Assembly (NCBI GenBank): GCA_024403775.1
Contig: JAKSRE010000018.1
Location: forward strand, 1-49,957
DNA: 49,957 bases
Direction: 5' to 3'
Source: Clostridia bacterium
GTDB lineage: Bacteria; Bacillota; Clostridia; Saccharofermentanales; Saccharofermentanaceae
This document shows positions 33,166 to 40,229 of the stretch, piece after piece. How positions within the stretch are numbered: the first letter of the stretch is position 1; every line of letters begins with the position of its first letter. The position numbers were made by a program, and so were the translations under genes. The notes under the pieces are model-generated. The model did no database searches. It saw nothing but the letters and a program-made list of their open reading frames with translations, and was not told where the DNA came from.

Positions 33166-33783
33166 ATGGCTAAGAAGACACCTAATTATTTTGAATATTT
33201 TAACTCAATTGCAGCTATTGCTGTTCAGGAGGCTGAGTTCCTTGAGAATATGTGTAAGAACTTTGATGCAAACGCTCTCGAGCAGAATAAGAAGGACATT
33301 CACGTTCTTGAGAACAAGGCTGATTCTATTCGCCATGAGCTCCTTGAGAAGCTTATGAAGGAATTTTTACCACCATTTGAGCATGCAGATATTAATGAAC
33401 TCGTTGAGAAATTAGACTCTATGTGTGATGAGCTCGATGATGTTGTTCTTAAGATGTATATCTATAATGTCGAGGAGCTTCGTCCTGGTATTAGTGAGAA
33501 TCTCTCAATTCTTACTCAGTGTGTAATTAAGACACAGGAACTCGTTAAGGAGCTTGAGAACTATCGTAAGGCAGATATGACTAAGCTTCTTATGGTAGTT
33601 AATGACTATGAGGAAAAGGGTGACGATCAGTATGAGCAGGGTACACGTAACCTCTATCTTACTGAGAAGGATCCAATTCTCGTAAATAAGTGGACTGAGA
33701 TCTATCGTGAGATTGAGGAAGCATATGATGCATGCGAGGAAGTAGCAGAGATCATTCGTATGCTGGTAGTAAAAAATTCATAA
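33166..33783 (+). CDS. DUF47 (PhoU-like) partner of PiT
   Basis: 205 residues, all helical and acidic, matching DUF47/YkaA-type proteins, which are PhoU-like and almost always sit beside pit. Seen: FEYFNSIAAIAVQEAEFLEN at the start, a central DELDDVVLKMYIYNVEEL with acidic metal-binding-type residues, and YEEKGDDQYEQGTRNLYLTE. It is thought to regulate or assist phosphate uptake from the cytoplasmic side. AAGGAG is 7 nt before ATG 33166. A hairpin lies 50 nt after its stop. Confidence 0.92.
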   Translation: MAKKTPNYFEYFNSIAAIAVQEAEFLENMCKNFDANALEQNKKDIHVLENKADSIRHELLEKLMKEFLPPFEHADINELVEKLDSMCDELDDVVLKMYIYNVEELRPGISENLSILTQCVIKTQELVKELENYRKADMTKLLMVVNDYEEKGDDQYEQGTRNLYLTEKDPILVNKWTEIYREIEEAYDACEEVAEIIRMLVVKNS

Positions 33784-33832
33784 ATAAAGTGAATTATTAG
33801 ATTGTATTTATTTGGCGGTTATTCGCTGATAC

Positions 33833-33894
33833 TTTTGAGTGTTATATATGCAGATTATTTGCAGATTATTTGCAGATTACATATAAACTCAAAA
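33833..33894 (+). terminator. Hairpin after the pit operon
   Basis: TTTTGAGT...ATATG pairs with CATAT..ACTCAAAA around a loop of tandem TTTGCAGATTA words. It ends in AAAA on the plus strand and so, read on the minus strand, gives TTTT; it may serve as a bidirectional boundary. Confidence 0.45.
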
Positions 33895-33989
33895 AGACAG
33901 TGAATTGAATCGCCTTTTTGTTTTGGTGAATTGTATGTTGATTGAATTTGGCGGCATTCGAGGGAGCGGGGAGCGGGAACGAAGTCAAG

Positions 33990-34109
33990 GTCAAGGGACA
34001 GTGCGCTAGGTGAATGAGTGCCTGTTCTAAGCTGGATTATTATGGAGAGAAAGGTGTTGAAGTCAAGGGACAGTACGCTAGGCGCATGAGCGCCTGGGCA
34101 GCCCTTGAC
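33990..34109. repeat. Twin 35-bp repeats and nested hairpin
   Basis: 33990-34024 and 34062-34096 are about 85 percent alike (core GTCAAGGGACAGT, CGCTAGG, ATGAG, GCCTG). The second copy makes a nested hairpin: outer arms GTCAAGGG / CCCTTGAC (34062-34069, 34102-34109) and an inner 6-4-6 hairpin AGGCGC-ATGA-GCGCCT (34080-34095). The first copy has a degenerate inner stem. Richer in GC than its surroundings; function unknown. Confidence 0.65.
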
Positions 34110-34136
34110 GAAGTGACACGGATTAACCTCAGGTAA

Positions 34137-34163
34137 AGGAAGGAAAACAACGTTTTCCTTCCT
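34137..34163. terminator. Perfect 12-bp hairpin AGGAAGGAAAAC / GTTTTCCTTCCT
   Basis: Twelve-base arms with a 3-nt loop, immediately before the GTCACC array. It has no T-run on either side. It may bound transcription from pit or from the repeat array. Confidence 0.5.
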
Positions 34164-34172
34164 GTCTACTCT

Positions 34173-34590
34173 ACCGCCGAGGTGACAGAAATGCTTGAAT
34201 CAGGTGACGTGTGAAGATATTCAGGGTAATGTGTCACCGTCGAGGTGACGGAAATGCTTAAATCTGGTGACATGTGAAGATATTCAGGGTAATGTGTCAC
34301 CGCCGAGGTGACAGAAACGCTTGAATCAGGTGACGTGTGAAGATATTCGGGGTAATGTGTCACCGCCGAGGTGACAGAAATGCTTGAATCTGGTGACGTG
34401 TGAAGATATTCAGGATGATGTGTCACCGCCGAGGTGACAGAAACGCTTAAATTAGGTGACGTGTGAAGATATTCAGGGTAATGTGTCACCGCCGAGGTGA
34501 CAGAAATGCTTGAATCAGGTGACGTGTGAAGATATTCGAGGTAATGTGTCACCGCCGAGGTGACAGAAACGCTTAAATCAGGTGACGTTA
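34173..34590 (-). repeat. GTCACC-type palindromic array, six and a half 63-bp units, inverted
   Basis: Unit starts at 34173, 34236, 34299, 34362, 34425, 34488 and 34551 (63-bp period). On the minus strand each is GTCACC, 16 nt, GTCACC, 5 nt, GGTGAC, then a 24-nt tail, the same family as 11435-11686 but in reverse orientation. Copies differ by 1-4 bases, chiefly outside the stems; one copy has a compensated centre (GTCGA for GCCGA). Confidence 0.93.
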
Positions 34591-34599
34591 AGGGTTGAA

Positions 34600-34866
34600 G
34601 CCCAAATGTTCCAATCACTGATTGGCAGATGCAGGCACTTACATAGACACACCTGCCATGTGTCAAAAAAACAGGGGTTTTGGTCTATGTACATAGACAC
34701 AAAAGGGTACTTACATAGACACACAGCCAGCATGCCACTTTTTATGTCCAAATGTGCCACCCACTGGGTGGCAGATGAAGGTTTGGCAGTAAAATTGCCA
34801 CCCATTGGGTGGCAAAAAACGCAATTTTGATTGGCAGATGAAGGTTTAAAGCCAAATGTTCCAATC
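34600..34866 (-). repeat. Composite palindromic repeat block with swapped stems
   Basis: Contains, in order on the plus strand: CCAATC-ACT-GATTGG (34611-34625), TGACAC/TGTGTC and GTCTAT-GTAC-ATAGAC elements (34634-34715), CCACCC-ACT-GGGTGG (34757-34771), CCACCC-ATT-GGGTGG (34798-34812), then CCAATC remnants to 34866. On the minus strand GTCTAT is repeated exactly 16 nt before its hairpin, and CCAATC stands 16 nt before one CCACCC hairpin. The flanks CCAAATGT and CAGATGnAGG are shared between CCAATC and CCACCC copies. Confidence 0.88.
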
Positions 34867-34867
34867 A

Positions 34868-37800
34868 CTATGTAAGCCCATATTCTACTAATATATTATA
34901 GAACTCCAGGCTTCCTGCAAAGCCATCTAATATCTCATCTCTGGTCTTCTGATTAGTATTAAGAAGTTCTACCCACATCTCTTTACCGCCTGCATCAGAT
35001 TCTCTTCCCATGAAGGTCTGATAAAGTGTCTCAATATAATCTTCGTTATTTAGATCACGGTTAATGAACTCTTGCGTTGAGAAGAAAATTCTTGCTACAT
35101 CAGCTGCCTGGAACTGACCTGTGATTATATTCATTGCCCAGAAGTTAAGACCATCTTTCTCGGCATCTCTATTAAGAACCATGGTATACATTCTCTCAGT
35201 GAACTGATAGATGCCTGCATTTGCTACTGAACCATCTTCAAACATATAGCCTGCGATGATTCCAAATTTGTCTGACAGCATATCAAACTCAAGTGAATTT
35301 ACAAAACCAGCAAGGACGAATTCTCTTGATTTACCTGACTGCAAAAGATTTATCCAGGATGCTCTGCCTGCCGCGTCTGGCGCTCTATCAAAGAAAGTAG
35401 CATACAGGGTATCTACATAATCTTCATCAGATAGATTTTTATTTTGGAACTCCTGACTCTCGATGAAGCCAAAGGCGATTCCTGCCCCGTTATACTCATG
35501 GGATATGAGTAAGTCGGCCCAGTAATTAAGGCCATTGGTATCTGCTTTTCGGCCGAGAGCCACCGTATACATGCGGGAGACGAAGTCAGTTACCTGCTGT
35601 CTTTGAATCTCGGCTGGATCAATTGTAGGAGTTGGTGTTTCCTGCTCTTCTGGTGAAGGCGACGGTACTTCAGACGGCGTTCCAGTAGGTGCTTCAGTTG
35701 GCGAACCAGTAGACCCTCCAGTAGGCGCACCTGAAGGAACTGCACCAGGAGTAGTCGTACCAGTTGGCGCACCTGATGGAGTAACGGAAGGGGTGGAGCC
35801 TCCTGAAGGCGTTCCTGTTGGCGCTGTAGTAGGCGTTCCCGAAGGTGTAGGAGTTGCGGTCGGATCTACGCTCGGAGCCACATAAAGTGGATTTGTGATG
35901 CCACAAAGGTCGCACTTATCAATTGATGGAACATTTACTCCGCTAATCATATAGCTATGGTATCTCTCAGCAGGGCATGAAGTACAAGCGTGCTTATCAG
36001 ATCCTTCAACAGGCACCCAGTTATGTGTGTGCTCGCTTGATGACACGCTGTTATCTCCAAGAACATTACTATCCTGAAGGATGCCGTGAGTTATGATATT
36101 TCCGCTGTCGATAAGAGTGTTTCCAGTAACAGTCAGTTCGGATGAATCAACATTGCGTATATCGATGGCATTTTGTGCTTCATTATGGAGACATGAGACG
36201 AAGTTATTGCCCACGATGTGAAGGTTGTTGAACACATTTTCGGGAGGGGAGACACCATCAATGGAGATTTTTACCTCTATAACTGGGCCCCTGCCGCCAA
36301 AGTTACACTCCTCGAAAGTATTATTCAAAATATATACATTATTCGACCCGATGCCGCCCGTCCATCTTCCGGTTGTAATGTCAGCCTGCACATTAACAGC
36401 CTCTGATACAGTTCGATATATATAGTTGTTGGCAAACAGCCCGTTGTCAGCATTAAGAAGAACTGCGCGGCCCTTGGTCTCGTGGATATAGTTATTGGTA
36501 ATAACATAGTTTGAAGAAGTAAAAGATGAGCAATAGACATAGTAGCCATTGAGGATATCAGCTGGCAGAGGCTCAGCGAACCTTAAAGTAGCGATATTGG
36601 TCTCAGAGTCTCTTGAGGCATAGGTTACAGTTGCCTCATAATCGGTAAACTCGCCCATCTGGCTGTTTCTAAATTTAACTTTCTCGCCTGGATTTACGAA
36701 GCCAGCAGTAACCCAGCCCGTAAGCTCCGTACGTGAATCATCAATACTATTAATGATGAGAGTATCGTCGTGCACATTTATGACATCGTCGCCATTAAAG
36801 CTCAAATCATTATTATCAAAGCGGAAATATCCTGCAGTATTTAGCACATGGATTGCATCAGCGGCCATTGAGATTCTGCGGTTATCCTCTTCTCCAGGAC
36901 GCAGACCAAGGTATGAATTAATTATTTGAAAATGACTCGTTCTGTCAGAGAAAACCCAGCCCATGCCCGTGAAACTGTAGATTTTAACATTGTTAAAAGT
37001 GATGTTGCGCGAATAATGAGTCGTACCAAACACACGACTACTATAAATATAGTGGCGCAAAAGATAAACATCGCCCTCTTCCATCATATACATATGGCCG
37101 TTGTGCTCAATATGGAAAATATTTGGCGCGATCTTCTCCTTGGACTTTATAGAGGCAGGATCCTGCCAAGGGCTGTAGCCCCTGTACTCACCATAAGAAC
37201 CAGGCACAAGTTCATTCTCATCATAGAGAAGAAAACTTCCAAAAGGAATATCCTCAGGCACATCATCCAATTCCAGAAAATGCACATCAAAATGATGAGG
37301 ACTCACATTCTCAATTCTGACAAGAGATCCGATTCGGCTTGAATCCCAGTCCCAGTCAATAATAAGATCTCGTATCTCAACCCCATTACATGCAGTAAGC
37401 TTGATGCAGTGCTCAGTCTCGAAAATGAACTCCGCGCCCTGTCCATCAATAAGTATGTTCTCAAGGTTATCAAGCTTAATGTCACTAGACATTTCCTTAA
37501 AGTAATATTTGCCAGGATTAATCACGAGCTTCGTTCCAGGATTAGCCTTGCAGTAATCCATCGCTGCCTGCATGGCCTTATAATTACTCGCATTATCAGT
37601 ACTCATGCCGAAACTAGAGTTGGCATTCACAACATTAAGATTTGATTCAATTGGTCTTGCTATAGTGAAAGTTGTATCCTCAATGCCATTAACGACATCA
37701 TAATTCCAGTCTGTAGATACTCTGGTGGTAATCGTCTGACCATCTCTGATGTTATAGAAATAGAAATTCTTGGTCTCCAAAAGGACTCTGTTATTGTGGC

Positions 37801-38053
37801 CATTATCATGCATCAGATCGAGCTTATTAAGATCCACATCAGTCTGGTCCTGAAGATATAATTTAATATTTCCAATATATTCATTTGGACTTATTGATAA
37901 GGAGAATGGCTCATCCTCGCCAACAATATAAACTGTAAGGTTAATGGTCTTGGAATCTTCTGCAGCCACAACAGGGACAGGGTTTATGAAAAGCCCAAGA
38001 AAACTTCCAAGAAAGCATGCAACTACAAGGAGCGCTAATGTATTTTTTCTCAT
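34868..38053 (-). CDS. Secreted right-handed beta-helix protein with DUF4214 repeats
   Basis: 1061 residues. Signal peptide 1-31 (LALLVVACFLGSFLGLFI, cleavage near VAA-ED). Residues ~36-110 resemble a beta-grasp (ubiquitin-like) domain. Residues ~150-640 are a parallel beta-helix: YKAMQAAMDYCKANPGTKLV, VINPGKYYF, GVEIRDLIIDWDWD, and repeated FxxNNxxxxN rungs (FRFDNNDLSFNGDDVINVHD). A Cys/His HACTSCPAERYHSY segment follows, then a 90-residue Pro/Thr/Ser/Gly linker (PTATPTPSGTPTT...) and DUF4214 repeats (~800-1061). The helix fold and GDD rung suggest polysaccharide lyase or glycosidase activity; the substrate cannot be told. AAAGGTTGAG precedes ATG 38053. Confidence 0.8.
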   Translation of the reverse strand: MRKNTLALLVVACFLGSFLGLFINPVPVVAAEDSKTINLTVYIVGEDEPFSLSISPNEYIGNIKLYLQDQTDVDLNKLDLMHDNGHNNRVLLETKNFYFYNIRDGQTITTRVSTDWNYDVVNGIEDTTFTIARPIESNLNVVNANSSFGMSTDNASNYKAMQAAMDYCKANPGTKLVINPGKYYFKEMSSDIKLDNLENILIDGQGAEFIFETEHCIKLTACNGVEIRDLIIDWDWDSSRIGSLVRIENVSPHHFDVHFLELDDVPEDIPFGSFLLYDENELVPGSYGEYRGYSPWQDPASIKSKEKIAPNIFHIEHNGHMYMMEEGDVYLLRHYIYSSRVFGTTHYSRNITFNNVKIYSFTGMGWVFSDRTSHFQIINSYLGLRPGEEDNRRISMAADAIHVLNTAGYFRFDNNDLSFNGDDVINVHDDTLIINSIDDSRTELTGWVTAGFVNPGEKVKFRNSQMGEFTDYEATVTYASRDSETNIATLRFAEPLPADILNGYYVYCSSFTSSNYVITNNYIHETKGRAVLLNADNGLFANNYIYRTVSEAVNVQADITTGRWTGGIGSNNVYILNNTFEECNFGGRGPVIEVKISIDGVSPPENVFNNLHIVGNNFVSCLHNEAQNAIDIRNVDSSELTVTGNTLIDSGNIITHGILQDSNVLGDNSVSSSEHTHNWVPVEGSDKHACTSCPAERYHSYMISGVNVPSIDKCDLCGITNPLYVAPSVDPTATPTPSGTPTTAPTGTPSGGSTPSVTPSGAPTGTTTPGAVPSGAPTGGSTGSPTEAPTGTPSEVPSPSPEEQETPTPTIDPAEIQRQQVTDFVSRMYTVALGRKADTNGLNYWADLLISHEYNGAGIAFGFIESQEFQNKNLSDEDYVDTLYATFFDRAPDAAGRASWINLLQSGKSREFVLAGFVNSLEFDMLSDKFGIIAGYMFEDGSVANAGIYQFTERMYTMVLNRDAEKDGLNFWAMNIITGQFQAADVARIFFSTQEFINRDLNNEDYIETLYQTFMGRESDAGGKEMWVELLNTNQKTRDEILDGFAGSLEFYNILVEYGLT

Positions 38054-38160
38054 ATCTCAACCTTTCTTTTTCCCCCGTTAATTATTCTAATGATAATGCG
38101 GCGATTATGCTAGAGGGAATTTGGTGGGGTGGCTGAGATGATGAGGAGGGGGCTGGACTG

Positions 38161-38240
38161 AGAGATTGGGCGGATTGAGAGGATTGAGTGGTTAGGCGGC
38201 GGATTGATAGGCAGATTGAGCGGATTGAGTGGCGGATTGG
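38161..38240. repeat. Degenerate GCGGATTGAG tandem repeats
   Basis: Seven to eight imperfect copies of (G)GCGGATTGAG/GATTGG within 80 bp, with spacing of about 9-14 bp. GC-skewed, just upstream of the composite palindromic block. It may be decayed GATTGG (CCAATC family) stem words; no coding role is seen. Confidence 0.5.
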
Positions 38241-38284
38241 AACATCTGGACCGAATGTCACTTAAAACGGCGTTTCTATTCAAC

Positions 38285-38412
38285 TGTTAGGTACTTACAT
38301 AGACACGCAGCCAGCATGCCACTTTTTATGCCCAAATGTTCCAATCACTGATTGGCAGAAATCGCGTTTTTGATTGGCAGATGCAGGGTTGAAGCCCAAA
38401 TCCTCCAATCAA
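38285..38412 (-). repeat. Composite palindromic repeat block, second copy
   Basis: Matches the block at 34600-34866 and 40036-40217: an ACATAGACAC element, CAGCATGCCACTTTTTATG, then CCAATC-ACT-GATTGG, 16 nt, GATTGG on the plus strand (38341-38377). It ends in a diverged CCAATC unit whose right arm reads CTTGGC. Confidence 0.82.
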
Positions 38413-38469
38413 CGCTTGGCAGACATGCCGCCGCCGTCCCACCCCACAAAAGCAACGGCCAATAATAAA

Positions 38470-38505
38470 AGCTGCCTCAAAACTATTATTAGTTCTGAGA
38501 CAGCT
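38470..38505 (-). terminator. Terminator of the abiE operon
   Basis: AGCTGCCTCAAAAC / GTTCTGAGACAGCT, 14-base arms with two mismatches. On the minus strand it is followed by TTTATTATT. It starts 8 nt after the AbiEii stop. Confidence 0.82.
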
Positions 38506-38512
38506 AAGCCGC

Positions 38513-39382
38513 TTACTTGAGATACTTTTTTGTAATATCAATGAAGAATTCAGAATCCCAAACGGCAAGTGCTTCTCTATCATGAGAAGTAAGAAACTTT
38601 TCTACATCTGCCTTTGCACTATTAAAATCAACAGTCGAGAATCTGTCCGTCAGTAATCCCTTTAATCTATCAAGTGTTAATTCCTCACTCGAATCCCATT
38701 TGTCTGATTGTTCCATTCGCTTTTGGAGATGCAGCAAGTTAATTTTGCAGCCTTTTTGGAGATACCAGATATAGTCGAAGAAGTCGCGCCCCTTAACCCT
38801 GTTTTTATAGTCTCTACATAACACAGCATGTGTTTTCCCAGCGAAAAGCGACGGCAAATCATAAAGCTTTACACGATATGGTGTAGGATTAATCGAATTC
38901 ATATATTGATACTCCGCACTTTCAGGCGGATTAGTATCAATCTCGAATTTGATTTTAATCATGGCATCCGGATTAACCCCGCGAATACTTATATCACGCG
39001 GCATAATCTCCAGGATGTTTTGTATGGTATTTCCTTTTATGAATGCAGATTGAACTGTTGTCTCTTTGGTCTTTTCTTTTTTTCTAACTGTCATGGAAAA
39101 ATTATATGCAGCTAATTCTTTTTCGACATAAGGAAGATATTTATCTATCTCAAAGGCACTATCTGGTTTATCCAATGAGAAGTCCAAATCCTCGCTATAT
39201 CTTGGCAATCCGTGAAAGATTCTTAGCGCCGTTCCACCATAAAATGATGCTTTCGAGAAGAAATCACTTCGAGCAAGACCAGATAAAGCTACTTCCTGCA
39301 CAATCTCTTTGAGGGCATTTTCATAGTCTTCATTATTCTTGCAATTATATTGTTCCATCATTGTCATAATGGCATCATTCAT
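38513..39382 (-). CDS. abiEii: AbiEii/AbiGii-family nucleotidyltransferase toxin
   Basis: 289 residues. The nucleotidyltransferase core is clear: FYGGTALRIFHGLPRYSEDLDFSL, with the GG-TALR motif at 49-54 and Asp65/Asp67 as the metal pair, followed by a helical half with KIKFEIDTNPP and LFAGKTHAVLCRDYKNRVKGRDFFDYIW. AbiEii toxins of type IV systems bind GTP and some modify tRNA ends, giving phage-abortive or plasmid-stabilising effects. Start ATG 39382 has AAAGGAAG upstream and overlaps the antitoxin stop by 8 bp, so translation is coupled. A terminator follows directly. Confidence 0.92.
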   Translation of the reverse strand: MNDAIMTMMEQYNCKNNEDYENALKEIVQEVALSGLARSDFFSKASFYGGTALRIFHGLPRYSEDLDFSLDKPDSAFEIDKYLPYVEKELAAYNFSMTVRKKEKTKETTVQSAFIKGNTIQNILEIMPRDISIRGVNPDAMIKIKFEIDTNPPESAEYQYMNSINPTPYRVKLYDLPSLFAGKTHAVLCRDYKNRVKGRDFFDYIWYLQKGCKINLLHLQKRMEQSDKWDSSEELTLDRLKGLLTDRFSTVDFNSAKADVEKFLTSHDREALAVWDSEFFIDITKKYLK

Positions 39383-39968
39383 ATAAATACTTCCTTTCGA
39401 CAAGCTTTAAGAGCTGGTCCAGATTTGTTTTGTGATACAAAGGCGCGATTTTGATTATTTTGCCCATGTCGAGTGCCGCAAATTCTTCTTCATCCAGTCT
39501 CATGCCGTCAAAAAGATATTCTCTGAAATCTGCTATTCCCCTGATAGGCGACAAAGTGTAAAGAGTATCACACAAAGCCTTTTCCTTGCTCGCGATAAGG
39601 ACAGGTCTGTTCTCTATCATCCATCTCATATAGAAGTATGGATAAACCTGCTGCGGAACATCCCTGTATTGAAATGTTCCAAAATCATTTGTGAATTCTA
39701 TTGTTTTCCTCTTTCCAAAAGTTGCGGAAGTATACACCGTTACTCGCTCTGGTATTAAGCTATAGTATGAAAGCGCATATTCGAAAGATAAATATGACGG
39801 CCCCAACAAAGAATTAGCCAGCACAATCCCAGGAGCATTAGCATCAGTCTCATAAAGCCCCCTCTTAAGCGATATAATCTCACCCTTCTGAGACATATTA
39901 AAAACCCTGTGCTTAGGATCCTTGTAGTTGCGATTCTCGAAAAGCAGTTCTTCCGATGTAATAATCAT
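39375..39968 (-). CDS. abiEi: AbiEi-family antitoxin / autorepressor
   Basis: 197 residues. The N-terminal winged helix is seen in part (MIITSEELLF, VFNMSQKGEIISLKRGLYE: the KGEIxxLKRGLY motif is typical), and the C-terminal domain has SYLSFEYALSYYSLIPERVT and TSATFGKRKTIEF, both hallmarks of type IV AbiEi proteins. It neutralises AbiEii without binding it and represses the operon. GGGAGG lies 10 nt before ATG 39968. The promoter is embedded in two nested inverted repeats, as expected for autoregulation. Confidence 0.9.
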   Translation of the reverse strand: MIITSEELLFENRNYKDPKHRVFNMSQKGEIISLKRGLYETDANAPGIVLANSLLGPSYLSFEYALSYYSLIPERVTVYTSATFGKRKTIEFTNDFGTFQYRDVPQQVYPYFYMRWMIENRPVLIASKEKALCDTLYTLSPIRGIADFREYLFDGMRLDEEEFAALDMGKIIKIAPLYHKTNLDQLLKLVERKYLYE

Positions 39969-40024
39969 GTTGATTTCCTCCCGTTAGTTGACATTATAAG
40001 CAACTTTCGGGAGCAAATCAACAT
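39967..40024 (-). promoter_or_regulatory. AbiE promoter inside nested inverted repeats
   Basis: Outer arms: ATGTTGATTTCCTCCCG (39967-39983) and CGGGAGCAAATCAACAT (40008-40024), complementary at 16 of 17 positions, covering the ribosome site and start codon on one side and the -35 on the other. Inner arms AGTTG / CAACT (39986-39990, 40001-40005) flank the -10. On the minus strand the promoter is TTGATT (40021-40016), 17 bp, TATAAT (39998-39993). AbiEi proteins are known to bind inverted repeats in their own promoters. Confidence 0.82.
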
Positions 40025-40035
40025 ATTTGAAGTGT

Positions 40036-40217
40036 AAATTACTGACACACCTGCCATGTGTCAAAAAAATAGGGATTTTGGTCTATGTACATAGACACAA
40101 AGAGGCACTTACATAGACACACAGCCAGCATGCCACTTTTTATGCCCAAATGTTCCAATCATTGATTGGCAGAAATCGCGTTTTTGATTGGCAGATGAAG
40201 GGTTTGGAGCCAAATGC
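40036..40217 (-). repeat. Composite palindromic repeat block, third copy
   Basis: Plus-strand order as in 34625-34740 and 38285-38412: TGACAC/TGTGTC, GTCTAT-GTAC-ATAGAC with a second ATAGAC 16 nt on, CAGCATGCCACTTTTTATG, then CCAATC-ATT-GATTGG, 16 nt, GATTGG. It is the best-preserved long copy and lies between the divergent/convergent abiE promoter and the SulP 3' end. Confidence 0.87.
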
Positions 40218-40229
40218 CATCCAACGCAC

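Noticed and set aside
34166..34666. Secreted repeat protein on the minus strand
   Set aside because: Same reason as above; no signal peptide or ribosome site.
36926..37342. 138-residue plus-strand frame inside the beta-helix gene
   Set aside because: Antisense shadow; basic, low-quality composition and no start context.
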